A stretch of 64,000 nt of DNA from Xanthoparmelia taractica. Taxonomy: Eukaryota; Ascomycota; Lecanoromycetes; Lecanorales; Parmeliaceae. Under the pieces are notes generated by a model, which did not search any database, was not told where the DNA came from, and worked only from the letters and a program-made list of their open reading frames with translations. The position numbers were made by a program, and so were the translations under genes. Location: NCBI GenBank assembly GCA_033085395.1, contig JANQBS010000192.1:1-64000 (forward strand). Direction: 5' to 3'. The number at the start of each line of letters is the position of its first letter. Position 1 is the first letter of the stretch. Positions 11,301-22,369 of this stretch are shown one piece after another.

Positions 11301-12584
11301 TCCATATTGATCCCTTCCTATACTGACTACCCTCTCTATAGCCGAACCGGGTGGGCAAGATGACCCAACACTTTTCTCAAGTGTCCGGGCCCGTTATCAA
11401 AACATACTGGAGGAGTTGCTGGAACACGACAATCTTAATGATGCAGTCTCAGGCGACCTCGCCGCCCGACATCGTTCTGGATCATATCTCTGTCGCTACC
11501 GGAGTTGTCCCCGTGCTATACAGGGGTTCACTTCTTTACGTCTTCGCCAAGAGCATGAGAATAGTCACGCCCCACGTTTCCGCTGTAACGATGCGGCATG
11601 CGGAGTTTTTGCCACAGGCCTGACAAGCCGCACCGCAATGAACAGACACAACAAAAAGTATCATTGCGACGACCACCTAAAAGCTATACCGACATCTCTG
11701 CGTAAAACCTACACTCCAAAGCAAGAAAAATCTCGCTTCTCGCTAGGAGAACCACCCTCTACGAGGCGGAAATCCTCATTCCATGCTGCAGAAGAGGACA
11801 AAATCGTGAGCGAGGTCGACGCGGCTCTAGATCCCGCAGATAGTGTCCAGGATCTGAAGCCTTCCACTACCAAATGCATTTGTGGATTTTCAGATGGTAT
11901 TGGTTATCTGATAAAATGCGATGCATGCGACACAGCGCAACATTTTCAATGTTACTACGTAAATGAGGATGGCAACTTCTCGGAACTTGTTGAACATTAC
12001 TGCATAGACTGCAAACCTAGGCCAATTGACGCGAAAATGGCGACTATTCGACAGAAGGATCGAAAGAACGAAAATTTGGAGTACCTTCACGCAGTAGAGT
12101 TAGCAAGGGATAAAGTTAAAAACCGGTTTGTGGTAGAAAAAGAACTTTTGCGTCCTTTAATGCGCCATCACGGAAGCGATTGGAAAACGATTGCAGACGA
12201 TATAGGAGCTAGTACGCATGTTGAGGTATGTAATTCTGTATTTGGTATTGAATCTATTGCTGATACACATCGTACTAGATCAGGGATTACTGGTTGCGAG
12301 CTGTTGCCGGTGAATATGAACAATGGCGGGAAGACATGCTGCGTGTTGCAGATCGAAATCTGGCGGAGGCTCGAATGCAGCTGATGCTACATCAACGGCA
12401 ATATAAAAAGCGAGAACAACAGAAAGATTACCTGATGCAGCTGATGCTACTTGAACAGCAGAATAAAAAGCGAGAACAACAGAAAGATTACCTGATGCAG
12501 CTGGAGCTACTTGAACGGCAAAACAAAAAGCGATTACAACAATGGAAAGATGCTGAGCGTGCTAAGGGCCGTCTAAGTAATTGA
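8372..12584 (+). CDS. NLR-like protein: NACHT, C2H2, PHD, SANT, repeat coil
   Basis: join(8372..8644,8699..8722,8919..9111,9174..9581,9700..10263,10315..10420,10477..10743,10808..11280,11342..12225,12279..12584), 1,165 residues, intact. The amino part (LRGFRRIQPFLAGIEQYSKVI...) matches the helical DUF7708-type domain that often precedes NACHT in fungal NLR-like proteins, which act in self/non-self recognition and programmed cell death. NACHT: Walker A GKPGAGKS near 294-301, its codons split by the intron 9582..9699; Walker B VRIVVDGLDES near 390; sensor-like ILLSCRKL. WD40, ankyrin or TPR repeats, the usual carboxyl sensors, are absent. Instead there are two fingers of form C-x4-C-...-H-x3/4-H (about 817-880), a Cys4-His-Cys3 PHD-like finger (about 947-994: CICGF, CDACD, HFQC, HYCIDC), a SANT/Myb-like segment (about 1039-1080, SDWKTIADDIG) and three 20-residue repeats (1097-1156). 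The start ATG at 8372 opens the conserved domain; an upstream in-frame start only adds non-conserved residues. Confidence 0.85.
12375..12554 (+). repeat. Three 60-bp tandem repeats coding 20-aa coils
   Basis: The units are 12375-12434, 12435-12494 and 12495-12554. Units 1 and 2 differ at only a few bases; unit 3 is more diverged. They encode variants of MQLMLLEQQNKKREQQKDYL, rich in Leu, Gln and Lys and predicted by eye to be a charged helix or coiled coil. Such near-identity at DNA level implies recent duplication or homogenisation, and the copy number may vary between strains. Confidence 0.9.
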
Positions 12585-12955
12585 AATGCGGGAGAAGGGA
12601 AATTACCAAAGAAGGGCAGCAGCATGGTAAAGGCCAGAACGAGAACCTTGGCAATGTCAACAACAAAGGGCGCATCTACAGTATGTCGGGAAGATATATA
12701 TGTATGACTGGAGAAATATTAGATATCTATGATGACTTGTGTTATATATACCGTAGTCTAAGAAGAACAACAACATCCCACGGGCTCATTCATGACCCTC
12801 AGCCTAACAGTTAGAACTACTGTGTGCCAACTCTACCCTACATTACCTTAGTTCTATGCGAGAACGGGCGAAATGGACGTAGCGAGTCTTGTCACAAACA
12901 GCATATTATAGAACTAGAGTGAGTGGCACAAAGAATTCCCCATCCATCGCTGCAA

Positions 12956-14034
12956 ATGCCTGCCTCTCCCCCTCCCCGAATAGGGTTTGTACCAGGTCAG
13001 TTCATCTAATCTTCTCCTTCCCACCTACTGTTTTACCCCAACCTCCTCTCCCACCACCCCTACTAACATTCCCAGAACATTTCTCCACACCCCTCTACTT
13101 CGCTCGCGCACAATTCTCCCTACCATATACACTTGTCCCCTTCCCCTCCGGCACAGGCCACATGATCACATCCCTCCAATCAGACGACATAGACATGGCC
13201 ATCGGTCTCACAGAGGGATGGGTAGCAGGGCTCGGCAAGGCGCAAGCCGAGGGCAAAGATGCGGGATATAAGATGGTGGGCACATATGTGGAAACGCCGT
13301 TATGTTGGGCGATCAGCACGGGAGCCAATAGAGAGGATGTGACGGGGGTGGAAGGACTGAGGGAGAAAAAGATGGGCGTCAGCCGCATCGGTAGGTAGGT
13401 ACGCTTCCCATTCTACACAACTCTTATATATACGCTTTGGCCTTCTGACAAAACTTCGCACAGTGGATCCTACGTGATGGGTTTCGTCCTCGCCGACACG
13501 CACAATTGGCTTTCCCAAATCCCAACCCCACCTTCTCCCGCCCCGTCATCATCCTCTTCAGCATCCGCACCCTTCGACATCATCCCCCTGCAAACCTTCG
13601 CCCGACTCCGCGACGCCGTCAACGACCGCACCGCCGACTTTTTCATGTGGGAGCACTTCACTTCGAAGCGCTACCATGACAACGGCGACATCAGACGCAT
13701 CGGCGAGATCTACACCCCCTGGCCGAGCTGGCACATAGTCGCTCGGCCCGCCGTCATCGGAGACCCGCGGATGGAAGAGGTGCTTGAAAAACTGAACTTG
13801 GGGATCAAGTATTTTGAGGAACATCCGGAGGAGGCGGTCGAGTATATTAGCACCGAGCTGGACTATTCGGCCGAGGATGCGAGGGAGTGGTTGGGGACGG
13901 TGAGGTTTGCGGGGGATGTGAGGGGTGTGAGGGAGAGCGTGGTGCAGGGGACTGTGGATGTGCTTAGGAAAGCGGGGGTGTGGGGGCAGGAGGTGGGGGT
14001 CAAGGGTATGATTGGCATACAGAGGAAGGAGTGA
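12956..14034 (+). CDS. Ca3427-type substrate-binding protein (PBP2 fold)
   Basis: join(12956..12995,13076..13394,13464..14034), 309 residues. It resembles the fungal Ca3427-like type-2 periplasmic-binding-fold proteins, relatives of NMT1/THI5 and of bacterial nitrate/sulfonate/taurine binding proteins. The ligand in fungi is unknown. Recognisable segments are RIGFVPEHFSTPLYFARA (the strand and helix opening of lobe 1), PSGTGHMITSLQSDDIDMAI, ISTGANR, RIGSGSYVMGF and FFMWEHFTSKRY. The 5' intron (12996..13075) has a GTCAGT donor, and the second intron (13395..13463) restores the RIGSGSY motif. There is no signal peptide, so it should be cytosolic. The coding strand is C-rich in its first half and G-rich in its second. 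No ABC permease partner is adjacent. The family assignment is good; the biochemical role is open. Confidence 0.85.
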
Positions 14035-14429
14035 TGAAGGCATCTGGAGAAAAGGGACGGTGGTGTTTTGACTATGCGCCTAAGCATTCCTCCTACTTGC
14101 GGGACTCTACGTGCTGGCCGCAGCATTCGAAATACAGAAAACCCCATCATCGATTCAAGAAGCCGCTCCCATCATATTTGCAACTCTACTCCCAGACCAG
14201 ATGGATCTACTTCCTTCAACGGTTCTCTGCATAACCTCGGACTTTTATACCAGCCACTCACACTGATGAGCACATGGCAGGAAGTTTTAAATCATGGCCA
14301 AAACGTTGTATGTGCTTTCCGCAAAGGCTAGAACTGAGATTCACAACTTCGGTTTGTCATCCTGTATACACGAATAATAATCACGGTATCATAAAGCCAA
14401 CGTCTCTGTAGCCGCCAGACTCGCATCCG
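14035..14429. other. Intergenic, nothing recognised
   Basis: About 400 bp lie between the convergent ends of the binding-protein gene and the sulfotransferase remnant. Frames here are short and lack family signals. Confidence 0.5.
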
Positions 14430-15296
14430 TCAAGACGGTATCGAGTCCTTACAGTTTCGCCCACCACATCCCCAAGCCAGCGGCCGGAAACATCCCAAGC
14501 ACCGGGCCCCACACCTCCTCACCATTCTCCTCACGACGCTGCGTCTTAGAGCGAACATTCCGTTGCGGGAAGTCTCCGAGTCATTGACCATCGGGAAGCT
14601 CCCCACCGGCACCTCAACCCCAAGAAACCCACACAGCGGGCCCCATCTTTGTTTCAGATTATATTCCAAGCGCCGGTCCGGAGGCATGAGAGCCCGGGCT
14701 TCGTCGCGTATGCGGCGGTAGTGCTCGATCTCGATGCGTTTCCCCTCAGGCGTCTTCCATAGCTCTCGAGCGGACAGGGGAATAATGATCCAAACAAAAG
14801 GCGGAGGAATGGTATGTAGCGTCAAGAGATTGAGTAATTATGACTGAGAGGATCTGGCAGGGGAATGCAGTCACCGTTGAATGCCTTGCGGGGTCTGATG
14901 GAAATGAGAAACAAAAAAAAAATTTGGATTTTTGCTATGGATATATATGAGTACTACGCGCATCGGTCGAGCCTTTACCACGCCAAGGAGGGTGCGCTGG
15001 CAGGACGCATACCATCTATTTTCCTCCCGCTGCCTGAGAATGAGCTTGATGTCGGGGTATGCAGCTATAAGATCGAGGATGAAAAGGGGTGGTTGGCGTA
15101 TCTATGACCGCTTGGCATTGGCTGAGAGGTTGATTCCATTATTCCCACTCGAGGGTTCGCCCTGACCTTGAAACTTGGCTAGAGGGGCTTGACGCCAGAG
15201 TTCGATGTCTGGAGGGCTTTCGTAGAAGATCGCCGTATGGCGTGTATCATCAGACCCTAGCTGCTTGAGAGCCACGCGCATTGCTGTTCTTGGCAT
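14430..15296 (-). pseudogene. Decayed P-loop sulfotransferase
   Basis: Minus-strand fragments line up in order with fungal sulfotransferase-family P-loop proteins. The opening is MPRTAMRVALKQLG, where intact members read GMPRTGT-x-S; the phosphosulfate-binding loop has lost its GT. The next fragment, IFYESPPDIELW, ends at an in-frame TAG after NAKRS near 15105. In the same frame it continues as DLIAAYPDIKLILRQREENRWYASCQRTLL. A carboxyl piece (14430-14825) reads PPDRRLEYNLKQRWGPLCGFLGVEVP. A stop codon, missing motif residues and loss of the segment between the frames mark it as dead. The exact original exon borders cannot be recovered by eye. Confidence 0.7.
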
Positions 15297-16995
15297 CAGC
15301 TGGGCGTTTCGGATTAATGCCCGTTGATCCGGTTATACATAAAGGTGGTTCCAGTCCGTAGCATGTCAAGAACGAATACATGAAATCCGCTTGGATGAAC
15401 TCTGTTTTCTTACTAGTCGTAGAGGGACTACGTATCGTATGTGCTTCACTTGAAGTGCACCACTTCTCGAAAATCAGTAATCAGATACTGGCTATCTTTG
15501 GGATTCGGCATTGAGCATTGGAAGGGGAGGATTGGGCTGCTGAGGTGGCGGGTGTAGAGTTACGACGAGACTTCAAGAGCTGATGTAATGATTTTATCAT
15601 CTCCTGTCGAGAAAAAGGTCAAGTCTCAACGGCAATCAACAACTTCCTAAGAAGTAGCAACGACACATAGATCCATATTTCATGGAGCAGCATCGCCTCG
15701 TAAGTTCGGATACGAGAGAGAGTTTTCATGACTGAAACTCCATCGCCGTTGTTCTTGTTGCGGCTATGATCCTCTCATTGAGCACGATTGAAACGTCTCT
15801 ATGGGCCCCTGGAGCTATCATCGTGTACCGTAAATCATCTGAAATGCTCACACATCCTCGGCAAGCCAGTCCTTTTGGGCTAAAAATTCGACATTCTGAG
15901 GGGCGCCTTCAGAGCTGTCAAGCGACAGCACGGCAGACGAACGAAGCACTGGAAGCCTTCCTCTGCAGCTAAATCTCGATGGTCCTGCAATCAAGTCCTC
16001 AAAAGCAATCTGATTCAAGATTGCTAGGTATCGGGGAAAGTGTTGCAACCATCAGGCAGTCGGAATCGTCTATGCATTGCATCCCTTACTGGCAATCCTT
16101 GCCTGCATTGAACAAAATCCCCCACACCCTACGCCGTCGCATCCAGTTTCTGCATTTTGCCTGAGAACCTGGCAATTATGGCCCTGCATCGAACAAAATC
16201 CATCACACCCTTGACAATAATGATCGTTTTTGTGAGCTACGAGCAAATCTTCAACTCACCCGACTCCCAGGAATTCCACTTTCTATTCACCGGTCATCGC
16301 TATCATTGATACTTAAAATACGTGCCTTTATATGTGGATATCTACGTGGAACCCTGAAAACCAATTTGGGGCCTTTTCTCCTCGTAGAGTAGTACACTGT
16401 CCACTCACTCGGTACTAAGGCTGAGCGCGCCACAATAAGCCGCGTTGCGTTCGGACCTTCTGTCAGATTCATTTATCTCCAGCCATTCCAGCCATGGCCA
16501 GCGAGCTTCCTGTGATCCAATGTTTCTTTAGATCATTATCGCGCTCTCTATGTTGGTGGTGCGAGGACCAAGCGGTTAAAATTGATTTCATTCATGTGGG
16601 TAGCCAGTCGTGGACTGCGTTCTTTTAGGTTACCTGTACGTGTACAGTGTACGAATGAAGGAACGCTTCAGAATGCAAGCCTTTTATTGCCAAGTCGGAC
16701 GGAAACAACCAAGGATGCCTTGCGGAAAGGCTGAGATGACCTGAGAAGTCGAGATATTGGGCAGCGGTGGAGTCATGCATAATATCATACCTAGCTATAA
16801 GAATTCACGCGCCCCCATTATCAACAGCTCAATATTAGGCAAGGTACGTCCTTTGACTAGGCTAGCCATCAGGATATAGAATCCGTGCAAAGGCAAATGC
16901 GCAGCTGCTGCGTCTTATGCTGATAATCCTCAACAAGATCGTTGACATCCATTCCTCTCAAATATCGAGGTTGATACCCAGCCAGATACCCTACC
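15297..16995. other. Intergenic, 1.7 kb, no confident gene
   Basis: There are no frames with family signals on either strand. The interval contains the imperfect direct repeat at 16089-16211. A TATA-like AGCTATAAGAAT near 16794 may serve the rhodopsin-like gene downstream. Confidence 0.5.
16089..16211. repeat. Imperfect direct repeat, about 42 bp, period about 81
   Basis: Copy A (16089-16130) and copy B (16169-16211) share a common core of CTGGCAAT, then CCTGCAT, GAACAAAATCC and CACACCCT, with a handful of substitutions and one indel. It is a small old tandem duplication in non-coding DNA, and no function is evident. Confidence 0.6.
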
Positions 16996-18273
16996 ATGCT
17001 GTTCAACAGAGCGCAAGTGATCATTAGCGATGGTGACATGCACGCTGTCATTAGTATCTGCTCAATCGTCCTGTTAATCGTCGCAATTCTTAGCGCCTTC
17101 GGCCGCGTATTTACCAAATTGTCCGTAATGCGCAAGGTAGCTCTTGATGACTATACAGTCTTCCCTGCCTTGGTGAGCGTGATGTGTCAAGCGCTGATTC
17201 TGATTCTGAGCTGATCCATATTCCAGATCTTGTGTGGAGCGCAAACAGCAGCCATCCTGATAGCCTCCGGGAATGGACTGGGCCAGCACTGGGGTGCATT
17301 GACCGATGCTCAACGAAATAGATATGACCAAGTGCGCAGCTCGTTCTCGAACATTCTCGTGTTCTTAGCTTTCTAACACCAGGCTCTAGTCTCTTTACGC
17401 TGCCGGCCTCTTGTTCATACCAGCCATAGTCATGGTAAAGCTTTCGATGATCCTGTTTATTAGGGGCCTTACGCCAGTCCCTGCACATGCTAGGATTGGT
17501 CATCTCTTTGGTGCCGGAGTCTTGATGTGGGGAGTGGGCTCCGAGTTTTCAGCAGCCTTTCAGTGCAGAGGGCCAAAACCATGGCATGAGGAAGGAAATG
17601 CATGCTTCGATAGAGTAGGCTTGGAACTATCTGAGTACATGATGCCGATATGCTTACCTGCCATAGTCAGCGTTCTGGAACCTTTTCAATGCCATTAATG
17701 TCCTCACAGACGTTTTCCTCGTGCTCTGGCCATCGTTTATCATTTTCAAGCTTCGTGCAGCTTTATATCGTAGACTGATCACCATAGCCTTTTTCGCATC
17801 CAGATTCTTGTATGTTTACCTCTACAAACATCGTGTCTTGGGTGACTAAGTGGTTATCCAGTGTTATAGGAGCTATTGTTGCCCAGATTGTCTTCAGCAA
17901 TCGAGCAGTGAGCACGAATGATCAGTCCTTCGATTTATGGCCGGCTGTTTTGTGCACTCAGATTGTTCAAGCCCTCAGCATTACTACCGCCTGCATAATG
18001 TACCTGCGGCCGTTTCTCGAAAGCCTTGAATCAGGCTTGATCAGGAGTGACGATCTTCGACGCAGTGGCATGGAAGGGATCTATGGCTATAGAGCTTCCA
18101 AAAGTACAAAGAAAGGCTCGAATCCAATTTCCTGGGGTTCCGAAAATAGGGCCGTCATACCGTCGTCGATTCCATTGCGACCTTTGCAGGATGTGCAAAA
18201 TACTACGACTGTGCGAACCGAAGATTCACAATGGGAAGATGGGCAGAGTGAAATAGTCAAACAAGAATCATAA
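16996..18273 (+). CDS. Fungal rhodopsin-like (SAT4 family) 7-TM membrane protein
   Basis: join(16996..17172,17227..17331,17390..17618,17671..17809,17862..18273), 353 residues. It belongs to the fungal-specific Fung_rhodopsin/SAT4 membrane family (seven helices, plasma membrane or endomembranes, mostly of unknown ligand). The hydrophobic segments follow the family order: amino helix ISICSIVLLIVAILSAFGRV, then the MRKVALDDYTVF loop, SGNGLGQHW, VMVKLSMILFIRGLTPV, SEFSAAFQC, CFDRVAFWNLFNAINVLTD (the conserved loop into helix 5), RRLITIAFFASRFFVIGAIV, and the carboxyl LRPFLESLESGLIRSDDLRRSG. It ends in a hydrophilic tail. The third intron (17619..17670) must begin with GC, not GT, to restore the conserved loop; every other junction is GT-AG and in frame. 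The lack of a longer extracellular amino end is usual for some members. Confidence 0.8.
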
Positions 18274-18990
18274 AATGTACAACTTCATGGGCCGTCGCTA
18301 GAGAGCCTCGTTCACCGGATGCTTTCGCTGGCACTTGATGACTATCTTGAAGACAGTCGTTTACTGCGTGCTCAACGAAACCGACGTTATGGGGACCAAC
18401 GCGGCAATTTTGCAGAGTTTCCTGGAACAAGGTGTGTCCCGTCATTTGCCATCTTGCTTTGCGCAAGAAGCTCGGCCATGCGGGTGAGGATTGAGAGTAT
18501 GGCAGTCAGTATTTCTACGGCACTGTAAAGCTATGGCACATGGGAACAAGATCATTGGACTTTAATCGTACTGTTGTACGCCGACATAGCATATTGAGGT
18601 AGAACTCCCGTACATTGAGCATTATGTAGGTTTCCAAAGCTACTACGCTGATTGGCGTAACTCGTGCTATCACATATTCATAATCGAATCAAATCGAATC
18701 TGAAGTTTAAGGCTTGCATGCAGGTCACAGCATTTCATGCAACCTTCTCAGATCGCTCAATCATATTCGCCGCCACGCATCTGCTTACATGCACTATGGG
18801 TTCTAGACCCCACTTTCGTGCAGCTGGTCCCGTCCATGTGGTATTCCCGTGATCGGCTCAGCTTTCCAACAAGCCTTGGGAAAAGGCGGGCTGATCTTAA
18901 GAACATGCACATCATCACGATATCCTATCCAGAACCGAGCTTCACTGATTCCTTTATCTCTTTCTCATCCAACGACCCTTCAATATCCCC
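18274..18990. other. Intergenic, promoter of the permease gene
   Basis: This is a 717-bp gap between two co-directional genes. Nothing coding is recognised; the last 150 bp before 18991 are pyrimidine-rich, as expected for a fungal promoter. Confidence 0.45.
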
Positions 18991-21069
18991 ATGGCGAACA
19001 TCAAGGCTGATGGCACCCGAGAATCGGCGGAGATGGTGAGAATTGGAATTGACGAAATTGAAGGTCACAAATCCTATGCTTCTCGGGACAACGAAGACCT
19101 TACTCGGACGGGGAAGAAGCCTGTACTCAAGGTCCGTGATAATTCGCCAGAATCTTCTCCGCCCCTCCTAACTTCGTCAACTTACGTATTGAGAAGCGTA
19201 ACTTCGGATTCATGTCAATCTTGGGTTTCAGCTGCCTTGTATTGAGCACCTGGGTAGGAGCTTTCGTGTACGTATTACGACTGTTCTTGCTTTTGATAGA
19301 AGCATTGCTAATGTGCCCAGACTGTTAGGAGTTACTCTTAGAAGGTAGGTATTGTACACATTATAGATGGGATCAGAGGGCAAGCTTCTGACAGGCATCC
19401 AGCGGAGGCCCTGCGGGAACCATCTACTCATTCATCATCGTCTGGGTTGGGAATCTGGCTACATTCGCCAGTCTTGCCGAGTTATCATCCATGTTCGCTA
19501 TTCTCTTGCATCCACTCCTACATTGATCTGCTGATTTTTTGCACAGGGCTCCCACCGCCGGAGGGCAATACCATTGGGTTTCTATTCTGGCACCGCCGTC
19601 TTACCAGAAGTTGTTCAGCTATATCACCGGTGAGCCCGCTGTCTAGGCTCTTTTCTCTTCATAGCTAACATCAACCTTTTAGGATGGCTGACGGTCGCCG
19701 GATGGCAAGCTAGCGTGGCAGCCTCGGCATACGTCTCCGCGACACTGATCCAAGGTTTCATTGAATTGGTGAATCCGAATTATACCCCGCATCTCTGGCA
19801 TGCCACCCTGCTATTGTACGGTGCGTTGGCCATCTCGATTTTCACAACAACCGTTGTCGGTACTGTCCTTCCAAAGATTGAGAGCATTCTGCTGGTCATC
19901 TATATACTAGGGTTCTTTGGTATATTAGTACCTCTAGTATACCTAGGGCCTCATGGAAACGCTCGTGACGTCTTTACAACGTTTATAAACGACGGTGGTT
20001 GGAGTACGCAAGGGCTGTCTTTCTTCGTGGGCATATCGGGCAACGCCTTCGCATTCCTTGGTATTTTTCTCTTAGACTCATCTCATGATTCGTTCTGACC
20101 CTATTATACAGGCGCTGATTCCGTATACCATGTACGCAAGCCTGCCTCCAGACTCATAGAATTTATCTTAATGATCTTTTAGATGAGCGAGGAGATTCAC
20201 AATGCTGCCATTGTCGTGCCACGATCACTCGTTTGGAGTATATTCCTGAATGGTGTAATAGGACTCAGCATGTACATCGCTATACTTTTTTGCGTTGGCG
20301 ATCTTGAGGCCGCCATCAACACGGAATATATATATCCTTTCATCGAGGTTCTCGTACAGGCTATACACTCGACAGCCGGCAGCGCAGTGATATTAGCCAT
20401 TTTGATCGTCGTGGATCTCGGACTTGTCATTGGAGTCGTAGCAGCTTCATCGCGGATGCTCTGGTCCTTTGCTCGCGATAGAGGAGTCCCAGGCTGGCGC
20501 CAGATCAGCAAAGTAAATTGCGTATCCTGATTTGCCTAGGACCTGCTGACGTTGGCAAGGTGGATGAGAAGACTTCCATTCCCGTGCTAGCGATCGTCAC
20601 AACAACAATTGTGTCGATATTGATAGGGCTCATCAGCATCGGCTCCCCGGTCGCTTTCAATGATGTAATATCACTAACGGTCAGCGGGCTATACGCAAGT
20701 TACTTCGTTGCTTGCGCCTTCTTACTTTGGCGGCGATGCAAGGGATCCATCAAAGACGCAACGCAGCTAGCAGAATCCGACAACAGGATCAGGAATACAA
20801 ACCTCCCTGGAAGTGCCGGAAATTTGGTATGGGGCCCGTGGAGGATACTTGAGCCTTTTGGCACAGGCATCAACGCTTTCGCCTGCGTCTATCTAATCAT
20901 CGTCTTCTTCTTCACCTTTTGGCCGCCCGCAACACCCGTTACCCCTGACACAATGAACTATAGCAGCCTGGTCATGGGGTTTGTGGCGATCATGAGTGGA
21001 CTGTACTATGTCGTTCGCGCTCATAAGACTTACACCGGGCCAGTCGTTGACATGCCTGCTAGCTATTGA
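18991..21069 (+). CDS. APC-superfamily amino-acid/GABA/choline permease
   Basis: join(18991..19131,19197..19267,19321..19344,19403..19492,19547..19629,19683..20060,20112..20131,20183..20512,20560..21069), 548 residues, intact across nine exons with two micro-exons of 20-24 nt. It is a twelve-helix plasma-membrane transporter of the fungal GABA/choline-type (UGA4/HNM1-like) APC group, moving amino acids, GABA or choline with protons. Landmarks are RNFGFMSILGFSCLVLSTW (helix 1 entry), GGPAGTIYSF, the signature AELSSMAPTAGGQYHWVS, GWLTVAGWQA, GADSVYHMSEEIHNAAIVVP (the conserved helix 6-7 consensus, assembled from three exons) and ASSRMLWSFARDRGVPGW. The substrate cannot be told from sequence. 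Introns are 47-65 bp; the first two donors are GTCCGT and GTACGT, and the fourth is GTTCGC. It is co-directional with the rhodopsin-like gene, but the 717-bp gap argues against co-transcription. Confidence 0.9.
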
Positions 21070-22369
21070 TCCTTGCCGCACATAGTGACGAGAGGTGGTC
21101 GACGGAGTCATATGATTTCAATGTGTCTGTCCAGTAGCCAGCTAGGAAAAGCATTTGGACTGAGGACATAAAGTTTCTGAACAGATTTCCACAGACAAAA
21201 TGGAAATGCTGATCGCAGTCAGGTTGGAATTTCTGAAGTCTGATCAATTATGCGCACGGAAACCGATTCTGATCCCCCAGATCTCGGTGAGCACGCAAAG
21301 TCGCCTGATTCATGCATCTTAGACAGACACATAACTAACCATTTCGCTTTGCTTAATATCCCGGTTACCCTAGATAGAATCGATTGATTAGATTAGAGTA
21401 GATGGCCACGGCGTAGCAGTAGCAGCAGCAGCAGAGGACCCCCCACTCGAGAAGCAAGCACGCCGTAATAGTCACGGTGTCTTCCTTCAGGCGCCATGTG
21501 CAGATGACGACGATACTCGTACCTTACGAGTAGAGCCCCGCTGCTGCAAGCTAGCTGTTATCTCAATACCTCACGCATCAGACCAATTGTCCAATAAACC
21601 GATCTAGGTACTCACTCTCACATAATCATACGGACACATAAAAGAAAATGGCGGTTCATGAATTAGACGAACCGAGTCGCATAATTAACGATCTTGCAAT
21701 TGATGTATAAAATTGTGGGATCCCACACATTGACAGGAGAATATCGCAGCGAAGAAAATTGTTTCTCCACCGTCTTCACATACAATCAGTATATGCCTAT
21801 TCTCTCTCTCTCTCGCTCTTGCGGGTCGAGAGAGACCCGAACGTCCTACCTTCCCCCCCCCCCTTATCCTCAGTGCTGGCAAATGCACATGCCACTGCGC
21901 CATTCTCGCGCATCTGGCTGCTCGTGATTAAGTAAGTACCGAGGCTGTGAGAACAGAGCGCGGTTTGATTCCCTAGCAAAGGCTCGGGGCGATTTTTAGG
22001 ATTGGACGGACCGAGGGAGTTGAGCGTGAATTGTGTTGAGGAGGGTGTAGAAACGGTGTATGGGGGTGGTTTTGACAATGATGGGTGGTACGCTGGAGCT
22101 TTTTCGTGGGGAAGGGGTAAGCCATTTGCTAAGGTAGTTCCTCAACGTTTACTAGGTGGTCTGACGGTTTCGGTTTAGAGAGGAAAGCCGTATATGTTTA
22201 CTACATTTTCAGAGAAGAGCCATGTAGAGCGTAAGCGAATGCTCGCGAGTCTGTACTCACAGTTCTAAATCCAAAGCTCGCCGGCGTTAAAGGAGACTTC
22301 TAGGGTGATCGTCTCGGGCCCGTATGCGGACTCAATTGCATGCTTGGGGCTCGGAAGCATGCCGCTGTG
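21070..22369. other. Intergenic, 1.3 kb with simple repeats
   Basis: There is no gene. It contains an AGC-type trinucleotide run near 21414-21434, a CT microsatellite near 21801-21815 and a poly-C run near 21853-21862. Confidence 0.55.

Noticed and set aside
21414..21434. AGC trinucleotide run as a CRISPR or functional array
   Set aside because: Simple microsatellite without spacers; CRISPR is not expected in a fungal nucleus.
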